This document shows positions 22,981 to 30,697 of a DNA stretch of 31,445 bases, piece by piece (position 1 is the first letter of the stretch; each line of letters starts with the position of its first letter). The stretch spans positions 1 through 31,445 of the forward strand of contig DGXY01000009.1 of NCBI GenBank assembly GCA_002396885.1. The letters are read 5' to 3'. A program made the position numbers and the translations under genes. The notes under the pieces are model-generated. The model was given only the letters and a program-made list of their open reading frames with translations. It was not told the DNA's origin and did no database searches. Source of the stretch: Akkermansiaceae bacterium UBA5020 (GTDB taxonomy: Bacteria > Verrucomicrobiota > Verrucomicrobiia > Verrucomicrobiales > DEV007).

Positions 22981-24207
22981 TCAAAGCCGATTCAGAATCC
23001 AGTTGCAGAGCCACGGCCTTTTCCCAATCTCGCGGCGGATCGAGGCGCGAATTCCCGGCGGGACGACTTGATACCCGCGTGCTTTCGATGGGCTCTCAGG
23101 CAAGGCCTCGAGGAAAGTCTCCGGAGCTCGCCGCTCCAAGGTTGCCCGCTCTCGACGCATCACTTCCTCGATCAGAATGCCAAGTTCGCCCCCCATTCGG
23201 TCGGCGTCGAACCTCCGTCTCGAATCGTCGATGGCATTCCTCGAGAGTTCCTCGAGTCTGGCTCGGTCCTGATCGAGAATCCGGATCTGGCGGGCCCACT
23301 CACGGAGATTCCCGAGAGGGACCAAGATGCCGGTACGACCTTGCCGAACGATCTCGGTAGTTCCGGAAACCACATCGTAACCCATCGGCACACAACCCAT
23401 GCTCATCGCCTCGATGGTGACCATCCCAAAGGGCTCCTTCCGACTCGGCATCAGCAAAAGTTCGCAAGCGGCAGCTTGCTGAAAGCATTCTTCATGCGGG
23501 AGCACCCCCTTCCAATCGACCTGATCCGCAACACCGGCCTTCGCGAACTGCGCCATCAGATACGCGTCGATCGGCCCCACGATTGAAAGCGTTGCCGGGA
23601 CACCGATCCGGCGGAGTTCCTTAAGCAAGGGTGGCAGATCAAAAACACCTTTGAACGCATCGGTTCGCCCCAAAAAAAGAAGCCGGAGCGGGCCGTCGTG
23701 CCGATTCCTGGATTCGAGCGGAGGAAAGCGCGCACCATTGTGAATGGTCCGGAGAAGCCCCGTGAAACCGGTTGAAGCGAGCGGTTGTTTGAGAAGCGAT
23801 TCGATGTGATGGGCGACACAGACCACTCCGTCGATGTTTGTAGCGTTATTGATCGCCACTTGGTGATAGCGCCTCAAACAGTCATGGATCTGGACAAGGT
23901 GCCGGGTCGCTTCCGGAAGGTAGGGGAAGGCCGGTTCGATGTGGCTGACGCCACTCGAAATGACCAGGTCCTGCGGATTGGCGCGGAGCCAGTGCAGGAA
24001 CCTCGACGGAATCTCTCGTTCCAGACCGAGCGAAACGAGGCGCAAGCCGGAACCGCTCGTCTCCTCAGTGGGTGGATCATGCAGCGAAAGAAGGGTCACT
24101 TCCCAATCGGTCAGGCGGGCGAGGGCGTCTGCGCCAAAGAAACAGACCGGGCCGATCCCGCCGGCAGTGCGGGAAGGAATGATCGACGTCACACGAAGTG
24201 GTTTCAT
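22981..24207 (-). CDS. GT4 family glycosyltransferase
   Basis: A predicted 408-residue GT-B enzyme. The ATG at 24207 overlaps the upstream stop as ATGA (24204-24207) and gives the GT4-like opening MKPLRVTSIIPSRTAGGIG; the longer frame to 24279 has no family sequence. The acceptor domain holds VISSGVSHIEP (about 82-92) and VQIHDCLRRYH. The donor domain begins at LLFLGRTDAFKGVFDL (about 176-191). E-x7-E is in RKEPFGMVTIEAM (Glu258 and Glu266). After about residue 350 there is a basic C-terminal extension ending GKRPWLCNWILNRL that could touch the membrane. It is not closely paired with another GT in the window. Confidence 0.86.
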   Translation of the reverse strand: MKPLRVTSIIPSRTAGGIGPVCFFGADALARLTDWEVTLLSLHDPPTEETSGSGLRLVSLGLEREIPSRFLHWLRANPQDLVISSGVSHIEPAFPYLPEATRHLVQIHDCLRRYHQVAINNATNIDGVVCVAHHIESLLKQPLASTGFTGLLRTIHNGARFPPLESRNRHDGPLRLLFLGRTDAFKGVFDLPPLLKELRRIGVPATLSIVGPIDAYLMAQFAKAGVADQVDWKGVLPHEECFQQAAACELLLMPSRKEPFGMVTIEAMSMGCVPMGYDVVSGTTEIVRQGRTGILVPLGNLREWARQIRILDQDRARLEELSRNAIDDSRRRFDADRMGGELGILIEEVMRRERATLERRAPETFLEALPESPSKARGYQVVPPGIRASIRREIGKRPWLCNWILNRL

Positions 24208-25349
24208 TTCAGCGGGCCCCGGGAGTGCTCCGGGAGTGATTCGATCTTCGCGACAAACTCGAGAGCTCTCTCTTGCCACGTGTTCCCGGAGATGTAGTTG
24301 CAGCGGGCCTCCAACTGCGACTCCGGTAGCCGGTCCGGCGTATGGGACAGACGGGAAATGAACTCCGCCGGATCAGGAATGATCTCGACGAAGTCGCGGT
24401 GCATCCGGACGCCATCGAGATCGGTCGACAGGATCGGAGCATCGGTCGTCAGGTAATCGTAGATCCGCAGCGGATCGCGGCGGTGATTGTGATCGGAGAC
24501 CGCGAGCGGGTTGAGACAGATATCAAATCCGCGAAGATAATCCGGGAGCCGCTCGTGATCCACGCGCCCCAGCCAATGCACATTGCCGAGCTCGAAATAG
24601 CGCCGGATGCGATTCGTGATCTCGCCTTCCTCGAAAAGATTGCCGATGAAGACAAACTGCGTTGCCGGGTTCGCAGTGGCGGCCGCTTCGAGCAAATCCC
24701 AGTCGTAGGTGTGATTGATCTGGCCGATGCACCCAACGATGAGGCGGCCCGATTGCCTTATCTTTTCAATATCCCGGGGGAGCGATCCGTGTCGCTCGGT
24801 GAGGAAGTTGGAGGCGACAGCGTCGTGGAGCAAGCCGAACGGATGATCCGGATATCGTCTCGCGTAGTCTTCGACGAGGAGCGGCGCCATCGCAAATCGG
24901 GCATCACACAGGGGAACGAGGCGGTCTTCATGATACTCGACGAAGCCCTCGGGAAACGCATAATAGGCAAAGGCATCATGGGCCCAATACGCCAGTCGGG
25001 CCCGAGGAAACTTTTTCCGAACGATCTTCGCCAGTTCGGAATAGAACGGAAACGTGAACAAGACCACCGTTTCTTCATCCGAAGGTTTCGACAATTCTTT
25101 CAGGAACATCGCCGTCAAGTGCGCCGAAAGGGTGTTGAACCTCCGCCATCCTGGCGTCGCAATGAGAGTTTCCTCACTTCTTGGACCGGTCCGGTGCCTT
25201 CGAAAGAGATGCGGCAGGTCCTTGAGCCCGTTCGGGAGCCAAAGCGGATGAAAGACCTTGAAGTTCGCAACGCTCCAATCCTCCGGCATTCCATCCGCGA
25301 GGGATCGAATCCACGACGCGTTGGCGTCGATGACACATAGATGGGGCAT
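24204..25349 (-). CDS. Glycosyltransferase, GT-B fold (GT1/GT4-like)
   Basis: A predicted 381-residue protein with a GT-B layout. The N-terminal half has LFTFPFYSELAKI and YWAHDAFAYYAFPEGF. The C-terminal half begins IVGCIGQINHTYDWDLLEAA and continues FVFIGNLFEEGEI, WLGRVDHERLPDYLRGFDICLNPL, then the donor-site region DPLRIYDYLTTDAPILSTD. That last block corresponds to the P-K-x-x-EYLA-G-x-P-V type donor motif, rather than a classical E-x7-E. I use the ATG at 25349. A TTG at 25385 overlaps the upstream stop as TTGA and would add 12 residues; it may be the coupled start. Substrates are unknown. It is more diverged than the other GTs, so confidence in the exact family is lower. Confidence 0.75.
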   Translation of the reverse strand: MPHLCVIDANASWIRSLADGMPEDWSVANFKVFHPLWLPNGLKDLPHLFRRHRTGPRSEETLIATPGWRRFNTLSAHLTAMFLKELSKPSDEETVVLFTFPFYSELAKIVRKKFPRARLAYWAHDAFAYYAFPEGFVEYHEDRLVPLCDARFAMAPLLVEDYARRYPDHPFGLLHDAVASNFLTERHGSLPRDIEKIRQSGRLIVGCIGQINHTYDWDLLEAAATANPATQFVFIGNLFEEGEITNRIRRYFELGNVHWLGRVDHERLPDYLRGFDICLNPLAVSDHNHRRDPLRIYDYLTTDAPILSTDLDGVRMHRDFVEIIPDPAEFISRLSHTPDRLPESQLEARCNYISGNTWQERALEFVAKIESLPEHSRGPLK

Positions 25350-25381
25350 GAAGAAGAGAGGCTGCGGAACGCTCGGCGCGA

Positions 25382-26089
25382 TCAATTCGCTCGTTGCAAG
25401 ACCGTCAAGTTCTTGATGTGGGCAAAGAGGGTCAGACTACCGCGAGAACTGCGGAGGAGCTTGGTCACCGCGGTTCGAGCCCCGCTGAATTCATTGGCGT
25501 CGGTATCATGAAACGCAATCAGACCACCAGGAACGAGGCGTTGCGACCACGAGGAACCATCAAACCAGACGTTTGCGAAATCATGAACCGCGTCAATGAA
25601 GGCGAAAGAAATGGCAAGGTCCCGGTGATCGCGCAGGAATTGACCGGAAGTTGTCCGATGAAAAGAGATGTTCGGAAGCGAAGCAGTTCGCGATCGTTGT
25701 CGTGTGAGATCCGTTTCAGCACCGCCATAGCCCGCATAGGGATCGATGATGTAGTAGATGCGTTCGGTCCTCGCCGCCAGCATGGCGCTCGTGACTCCTC
25801 GGAAAGCCCCGATTTCCGCAACCGGCTCACCGAGTGAGTTCGTTTCTTTGATGCAGTCGAGGAGAAGACTCATGTGCTCATCCGTGACCGCGGTATCCTC
25901 ACGGTCGAATTCCAACGATTCCTGGCAAGACTCACTGGGAAGCTTGATAGGCAACTCCGCCCGCTTAAATGTCAGAGCACTCCAATATTCCAACAACTCA
26001 GCTTGGATTTTGTGCGCGATGCGGATCGGATTTCGCTTTGAAAGCGACTTGTATTCGAAGGGATCCTTGGGGAGTTGCGTTTCGTTCAT
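25382..26089 (-). CDS. Class I SAM-dependent methyltransferase (Methyltransf_24-like)
   Basis: A predicted 235-residue protein. Motif I is PVAEIGAFRGVTSAML (about 89-104), followed by IYYIIDPYAGYGG (about 111-123). A later acidic-His pair, SFAFIDAVHDFANV (about 161-174), and GGLIAFHDTDAN (about 188-199) match the FIDxxHxY and HD blocks of the Methyltransf_24 group, where metal-binding acidic and His residues are common. Relatives methylate sugars or natural products, or are annotated only as methyltransferases. The frame is open to 26413, but the ATG at 26089 removes sequence that overlaps the upstream GT4. Codon GC looks lower than in the left half. It resembles the gene at 27228-27977 in fold only. 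Confidence 0.8.
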   Translation of the reverse strand: MNETQLPKDPFEYKSLSKRNPIRIAHKIQAELLEYWSALTFKRAELPIKLPSESCQESLEFDREDTAVTDEHMSLLLDCIKETNSLGEPVAEIGAFRGVTSAMLAARTERIYYIIDPYAGYGGAETDLTRQRSRTASLPNISFHRTTSGQFLRDHRDLAISFAFIDAVHDFANVWFDGSSWSQRLVPGGLIAFHDTDANEFSGARTAVTKLLRSSRGSLTLFAHIKNLTVLQRAN

Positions 26090-26093
26090 TATC

Positions 26094-27215
26094 TTAAAAC
26101 CGTTTTGGGTCTTCGAGTGCCAGCGCGTGCTTCCAAGACAAGTGCGCCCGTTCGAGGTTGAATCCTTCGTCGTAGACCGCCCGGGGTCCTTCGGGCCTGA
26201 CTTCGCCGAGTTCCAGTTTCCGGACCACGGCTCGAATCCCTCCAGCGATCGCCGCCGCGTCTTTGGAATCCAGCAGCATTCCCGCCTCCGGATGATCCGC
26301 ATAAAGATCGGGAATGCCTCCGACCGCGCTGGCGAGGACGTAACGTCCCGCCTGCATCGCCTCGAGGAGGGAGAAACAGGGCCCGCCTTCGAAATAGGAG
26401 GTGTAGACCACACAATGCAGCGGTTGAAGGATGCGCGAGAGGTCGCGGCGATGGTCGTAGGGTCCGTGGATCCGGATCACCTCCGCTTCGTCGCGGGATT
26501 CCGTGAGAGCCTCGAGGGCGCGGAGATCGGGGCCTCCGCCAAAGAGATCCAGCGTGACCGGAACGCCGTCGGCGGCGATCGAAAGAAAGGCCTCGACGAG
26601 AGCGAAGAGATTCTTCTGCGAATCGTCGAGACGCCCCAGGAAGCCGAAACGCCAGGGCGGTCCCGCCGGCAACGGGAGCGGCTCCGCGAAATGGAGGAGG
26701 TTGTGATAGGGAACGACGTGCACCTTGCCCTCGTATCCGTAGACCTCGCGGTAACCGGGAACCCCGGCCCGCGAAACGGAGATCACCGCATCAGTTTTGG
26801 CGACGGCTCGATTGAACGAGGCAGCGAGACGGGGCGAGACCTTCAGCGCGTCGGGGGTGAACATCCAACTGGCTGCGACCCTCGCGCCCCGACGGCGGGC
26901 ACCGTCGACCAGCGTTTCGTAGATCTCCTCCCGCGGCTGGCGGATGCAGTAGACCCAGTCGCCGGCGCGCAGATGCCGCAGGACCCAGTGACAAAGAAAC
27001 CGCTGCCGCATGCTCCATCGATCTCCGGGGACCCGTCGTTGCCGATAAACCGGGATGCCAGCCCGCTCGATCTCATCGACGACCGGGCACGGCGCCATCT
27101 CGCAGACGGCGACCCGGAAGGGGATCTCTTCCCCTTGAAGGTGCGTCGCGAGGGCGTGCAGGTAGGTCTCGATGCCACCGTTGGCAGCCAGATAATCACT
27201 GAAGATCCAAATCAT
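26094..27215 (-). CDS. GT4 family glycosyltransferase
   Basis: A predicted 373-residue GT-B enzyme. It opens MIWIFSDYLAANGGIETYLH with the GT4 glycine loop. SVSRAGVPGYREVYGYEGKV (about 146-165) is the linker region. The donor domain starts at FGFLGRLDDSQKNL (about 190-203). The donor-binding pair lies in YFEGGPCFSLLEAM (Glu266 and Glu275), with eight residues between them rather than seven. The ATG at 27215 is preferred; a TTG at 27227 sits directly after the upstream stop and would add four residues. It ends four bases before the next methyltransferase start. It lies between the two class I methyltransferases. Specificity is unknown. Confidence 0.86.
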   Translation of the reverse strand: MIWIFSDYLAANGGIETYLHALATHLQGEEIPFRVAVCEMAPCPVVDEIERAGIPVYRQRRVPGDRWSMRQRFLCHWVLRHLRAGDWVYCIRQPREEIYETLVDGARRRGARVAASWMFTPDALKVSPRLAASFNRAVAKTDAVISVSRAGVPGYREVYGYEGKVHVVPYHNLLHFAEPLPLPAGPPWRFGFLGRLDDSQKNLFALVEAFLSIAADGVPVTLDLFGGGPDLRALEALTESRDEAEVIRIHGPYDHRRDLSRILQPLHCVVYTSYFEGGPCFSLLEAMQAGRYVLASAVGGIPDLYADHPEAGMLLDSKDAAAIAGGIRAVVRKLELGEVRPEGPRAVYDEGFNLERAHLSWKHALALEDPKRF

Positions 27216-27227
27216 TCGCGGGAACAA

Positions 27228-27977
27228 TCAGCGAAGGGAAATCGAGGTCCAGGGATCCGCCCCGGGTTTTTCCGCATCTTTGCGGAGCAGCGAGGCGGAG
27301 AGCTTCTCCCTGCCCGTCCCGCTCGTCCAGCGCGGACAATGGATCCCCAGCGTGGAGCCATCGACCTGACAGACCGGAATGCGGGCACAGAGTTCATGGA
27401 GGTATTCGGGGACTCCGTTGAAGCCATTGAAACGCCCCCAGTTGGCGTAGTCGTGCCAGAGCATGAACCCGTCCGGTGCGAGCAGCGGCAGGAGGATTTC
27501 CGTGTCCGCCTTCACTTCGTGATAGCGGTGTCCGGCATCGAGGAAAATGAAGTCGAAGCTGCCGGGGGCGTCGGCGGCGAAGGTTTCCGGCACCACCTCG
27601 GCGACGCGACGCTCGATCCGGGCCGCCAAGGGAGAGTCGCGGTAGGCCTCGCCGTGATCAGGAAAGCGGTCGACGGTGACAAGAGTCGCGTCGCTGGGCA
27701 TGTGGCGGGCGAGCATCAAGGCGGTGTAGCCGCGAAAGCTGCCGACCTCGAGCAAACGGCGCGACCCCGTGCAAGCCGCGATCTTCGCAAGCATGAGCAC
27801 ATCGACCACCGGCGAAGACCAGGAACCGGCCGGCAGTTCGTGAAAGACCACCGGGGTCGCATCAAAGCCGTCGAAATAGGACGACGCGGAAAGAACCGGA
27901 AGTTTCAGGCGGTTCTTGTCGATGGCCGAAAGGGCCTGATCGATCCGGGGGCGCGTTTCGAGGAAGCGGGAGATCAT
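27228..27977 (-). CDS. Class I SAM-dependent methyltransferase (Methyltransf_24-like)
   Basis: A predicted 249-residue protein. Motif I is RRLLEVGSFRGYTALML (about 73-89), followed by LVTVDRFPDHGE (about 99-110). SFDFIFLDAGHRYHEVKADTE (about 140-160) and GFMLWHDYANWG (about 170-181) are strong Methyltransf_24 blocks with the DAGH and HDY residues often used to bind metal. It probably methylates a sugar hydroxyl or carboxyl of the polymer precursor. I chose the ATG at 27977 (MISRFLETRP). The longer frame to 28058 would run into the MBOAT gene. It follows the MBOAT stop by 22 bases, so it may belong to the same decoration module. Confidence 0.82.
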   Translation of the reverse strand: MISRFLETRPRIDQALSAIDKNRLKLPVLSASSYFDGFDATPVVFHELPAGSWSSPVVDVLMLAKIAACTGSRRLLEVGSFRGYTALMLARHMPSDATLVTVDRFPDHGEAYRDSPLAARIERRVAEVVPETFAADAPGSFDFIFLDAGHRYHEVKADTEILLPLLAPDGFMLWHDYANWGRFNGFNGVPEYLHELCARIPVCQVDGSTLGIHCPRWTSGTGREKLSASLLRKDAEKPGADPWTSISLR

Positions 27978-27999
27978 GTTGAGTGGGTTCTTGGGGAAG

Positions 28000-29235
28000 T
28001 TATCGCGATGGACGGATCGCGGCGAGAATCTCGCGAATGTCATCTCCGTCGTTCGCAAAGAAAAAGAGCGACGCCGTGAAGTAAAGGAACGTGGCTGCCG
28101 TGGCGACCCAGCGGATCGATTGGCTCGCGTTATACTTCAAAAAGGCATCGCGCCCGAGGTAGCTCTTCAGAAAGATCGTGTAGTAGTGGTTCACAGCCAC
28201 TCCAAGGGCACAGAGGGCACCAAAGACGGCGTAGTGCCATCCGACGCCGTGCCAGACTCCGATCAAAAGAAAGGTCACCAGAATGCTTGCGGCAATGGCA
28301 TGATTCGCGGAGCGAGGCCCGAACACGCGGATGAGGTATCTTGAAAGCGGGGAGAAAACGATGTCACGCATGAATTGCGAAAGCGTGATGTGCCAGCGGT
28401 TCCAGAACTCGCGCAGATTCCGGGCAAGGAAAGGGCGGTCGAAATTCTCCGCCACGGGGATTCCCATCAACGCGGCGGAGCCGATGGCGATGTCACAAGC
28501 ACCGGAGAAATTGCAGTAGAGGAACAGGTAATAGGAGATCGCCGCTACAGGGAGGTCCGTCCATGGGTGAGAATGTCCGTCGAGAATCAGACCGGAATAG
28601 GTGAGCTGATTGAGCAAAGGCCCGAAGACGTTGAATTTGACGGCACCGAGAAGGACGCGTGCCAGGCTTCGAAGGACCGGAGGAGCCGTCCACTTTCGGC
28701 CGAGCCCCTCCGCGTGCAGCGAATAGGGGCTGATCGGACCGACGGGGAGCGTCGGCAGGAAAAACGCGAAGGAGAGGTAGTTGAAGAATCCGGGAGGCTC
28801 GACAATGCGATTGCGGATTTCAACAACCAGAAGGCTCGTCCGGAAAGCGAGGTAGGAGATACCGAGAAACTGTGCCGACCAAGTGAAATCCGGATTGGCT
28901 TCGATCTTGCGCGCGAGCGGCGGGAAAAGGTGAGCAAACCAGTCTGCGGGAACATAGCGAACGGCGATCAGGAAAAGGATCGGTGTGAAGAAGGCAATCG
29001 CGTAGCGAAGGTCTGTCGCACGATGCAAGGATCGAATGGCGAGATACTCGAGCGCGACGAATCCACAGTAGAGCGAAAAATAGAGCGGCGCGTTGAGACC
29101 GGAGAACCAAGCGAGAAAGACCGCCGCAAGATTCAAAACTGCGAAGGCCTCGCATCGGTAGGTCCATGACGACGAAAGCACCACCCTGCCACAGCCAAGG
29201 TAGATCGCGAAGATTCCGTAGAGGAAGAGGTCCAT
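28000..29235 (-). CDS. MBOAT family O-acyltransferase (DltB/AlgI-like)
   Basis: A predicted 411-residue polytopic membrane protein of the MBOAT family. Key blocks are YCNFSGACDIAIG (about 240-252), ENFDRPFLARNLREFWNRWH (about 263-282, His282), TLSQFMRDIVFSPL and LIGVWHGVGWHY (about 324-335, His329). His329 matches the catalytic histidine of DltB and AlgI, and His282 matches the second conserved histidine. MBOATs of this type take an acyl group from a cytoplasmic thioester donor across the membrane. The protein ends DDIREILAAIRPSR with no C-terminal tyrosine motif. The microprotein encoded just upstream (8-base gap) could supply it. With the ACP and FkbH nearby, it likely acylates the polymer outside the membrane. 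Confidence 0.9.
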   Translation of the reverse strand: MDLFLYGIFAIYLGCGRVVLSSSWTYRCEAFAVLNLAAVFLAWFSGLNAPLYFSLYCGFVALEYLAIRSLHRATDLRYAIAFFTPILFLIAVRYVPADWFAHLFPPLARKIEANPDFTWSAQFLGISYLAFRTSLLVVEIRNRIVEPPGFFNYLSFAFFLPTLPVGPISPYSLHAEGLGRKWTAPPVLRSLARVLLGAVKFNVFGPLLNQLTYSGLILDGHSHPWTDLPVAAISYYLFLYCNFSGACDIAIGSAALMGIPVAENFDRPFLARNLREFWNRWHITLSQFMRDIVFSPLSRYLIRVFGPRSANHAIAASILVTFLLIGVWHGVGWHYAVFGALCALGVAVNHYYTIFLKSYLGRDAFLKYNASQSIRWVATAATFLYFTASLFFFANDGDDIREILAAIRPSR

Positions 29236-29243
29236 TCCAGAGA

Positions 29244-29378
29244 TCAGAACCCGCCGTAAACCGCGGTGTTCTCCCAGCTGAAAACAAGATTGGAGTGGCA
29301 GACAGCGATCGCGAGACCCGCTGTCACGATGAAAAGGATGAGGAGGATCCGTTCCGTGGGACCAAGTTCACTGTCCAT
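29244..29378 (-). CDS. DltX-like transmembrane microprotein, candidate acyl shuttle
   Basis: A predicted 44-residue protein with one transmembrane span (about 11-27, ILLILFIVTAGLAIAVC). The charged N-terminus (MDSELGPTER) should face the cytoplasm, which puts the C-terminal tail outside. The last five residues are VYGGF, with Tyr41 three from the end. In the Dlt pathway the microprotein DltX carries an acyl group on a tyrosine in its C-terminal hexapeptide, of the form hydrophobic-Tyr-x-x-Phe as I recall it; this tail fits. The ATG at 29378 overlaps the SGNH gene end by 11 bases, and the stop lies eight bases before the MBOAT start. The frame is open to 29432, but that would overlap the SGNH gene further. 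Function is inferred from motif, topology and neighbours. Confidence 0.7.
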   Translation of the reverse strand: MDSELGPTERILLILFIVTAGLAIAVCHSNLVFSWENTAVYGGF

Positions 29379-30426
29379 GGGCTTCGAGAAGGGAGGGAGT
29401 GATGAGACGGGTGAAGGCCGACTGAAACGCACTCCTCATGTGGCGTCCGTCCTTGTAGAGGTCGTCAACGGAGGCGGCATCGAGTCCTGCAAAGAGTTCA
29501 CCGGGAGGAATTCCAAGAAGCACCGGCCCGTCTTTGGCGAACCAGCCCTCCGGGGCGCGAACGGGGATCTCGGGCGAAAGGCGCTCACCGGCGGTGGGAA
29601 GATGAATCATCACGAGCCTCGTGCCACGGGCTTCGCAAAGCTCAAAAAGCCTTTTCGCAAACGCCGCTTGGTAGGATTCATCGCCATCCTCCAAAAAAGA
29701 GAAGCGGTCCGCCGACCCTGCATCGTAGGAGATCGGGTTGATCGACCGGTCTTCCGGGAACAAGGGATGAATCCCGAAGCCCTCGCGCGGTTGGATTTCC
29801 GCGGCGTCGTCGATCCAAGCGCCGGAGGTCAGCGATAGATCGAGCGTGTTTCCAACACCATCATGATAGATCGAACCGGTATCCGGCAGATCCCGGCGAA
29901 ATCGGGTTAAGGTTTGCCTGGGTAGTCCCAGAAGCGACCCGGCATAGAGGGTCGTCTTTTGGCCTGCGGTCAGGCTTGAAAACAGCGCCGGATCATCGTG
30001 CCACCTGACGATTCGCTGGGAGTGAGGATGAGGAACCTCGGGCGAGTCGACGCCCTCGTCATAGATCACGAGCGTCTTCACCTTCCTCTCCGACAGCAGA
30101 TCGGAGGCGACCGCGAGAAGGACGTCGTATCCCGCCCACTTCCATCCGAGGGTGATTACCTCGGCGTCGGTTCCGGATCGCGATGAAAGCTCTTTCCGCA
30201 CATACGGCGTGTTGATGTTTCCCCAAATCAGCGAAGATCCCATGAAGGCGATATCGACCGGTGTCTCCTTCTCGTAGATCTGCCCGTGGATCCAGTGGAA
30301 TGGACCAAATCGGTTCGTCACCGAAGGGTAGATCCGCTCCCTTGGAATCGGACCGAAGCCGAAATCGATCGCCGGTGCCGCAAGCAGCAGCAGGATCGCC
30401 AAAATCATGGGAAGGGGTCGGATCAT
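29368..30426 (-). CDS. Membrane-anchored SGNH/DltD-like acyltransferase
   Basis: A predicted 352-residue protein with an N-terminal membrane anchor (about 7-20) and a large extracytoplasmic domain. The domain holds DIAFMGSSLIWGN (about 58-70; GSS at 63-65 contains the probable nucleophile serine), TLVIYDEG, RLVMIHLPTAGERL and a C-terminal DGRH (Asp326 to His329), which fits the SGNH catalytic D-x-x-H. DltD, AlgX and AlgJ share this layout and move acyl groups from a carrier onto a polymer outside the membrane. The ATG at 30426 has a GGAG site about ten bases upstream; the frame is open to 30558 inside the ACP gene. It lies between ACP and microprotein. Exact acceptor polymer is unknown. Confidence 0.8.
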   Translation of the reverse strand: MIRPLPMILAILLLLAAPAIDFGFGPIPRERIYPSVTNRFGPFHWIHGQIYEKETPVDIAFMGSSLIWGNINTPYVRKELSSRSGTDAEVITLGWKWAGYDVLLAVASDLLSERKVKTLVIYDEGVDSPEVPHPHSQRIVRWHDDPALFSSLTAGQKTTLYAGSLLGLPRQTLTRFRRDLPDTGSIYHDGVGNTLDLSLTSGAWIDDAAEIQPREGFGIHPLFPEDRSINPISYDAGSADRFSFLEDGDESYQAAFAKRLFELCEARGTRLVMIHLPTAGERLSPEIPVRAPEGWFAKDGPVLLGIPPGELFAGLDAASVDDLYKDGRHMRSAFQSAFTRLITPSLLEAHGQ

Positions 30427-30451
30427 GTCACGGATTCTCCGGGCACCTGCA

Positions 30452-30697
30452 CTACGCGAGATGCGAGCCGATGATGGCGACGAGGTCGGCGATGTTCTTC
30501 GCGGCTTCCACCTCTCCGATGCGGAAGCGGATTTTGAAGCGCTGTTCGATCGCGACAAGCAAGGAGATGTGGGTCAGCGAGTCCCACTCCGGCACGTCTT
30601 TTGCCGTCGTCGCCCCCGTCAGGGTCGGGGAATCGAGAAAAATCGAATCAAAGATCTTCTGCAGGTCTTCCAGAATGATTTCGGGGTCAGCGGGCAT
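30452..30697 (-). CDS. Acyl carrier protein
   Basis: A predicted 81-residue, acidic, helical carrier protein. The phosphopantetheine attachment motif is EWDSLTHI (about 37-44, Ser40), and the following helix is LLVAIEQRFKIRF. That length and motif place it among ACPs that carry acyl groups in dedicated pathways. The ATG at 30697 is the start, overlapping the 3-prime end of the FkbH-like gene by 11 bases; a longer frame to 30781 would overlap it fully. FkbH proteins load a glyceryl unit on such ACPs, so this is the likely partner. Holo-ACP would present the cargo to the MBOAT at the cytoplasmic face. A separate phosphopantetheinyl transferase is needed from elsewhere. Confidence 0.88.
   Translation of the reverse strand: MPADPEIILEDLQKIFDSIFLDSPTLTGATTAKDVPEWDSLTHISLLVAIEQRFKIRFRIGEVEAAKNIADLVAIIGSHLA

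Noticed and set aside
25758..28079. 773-codon open frame on the plus strand
   Set aside because: It spans opposite two methyltransferases and a GT4 gene with well-placed catalytic motifs. No domain is visible in its translation.
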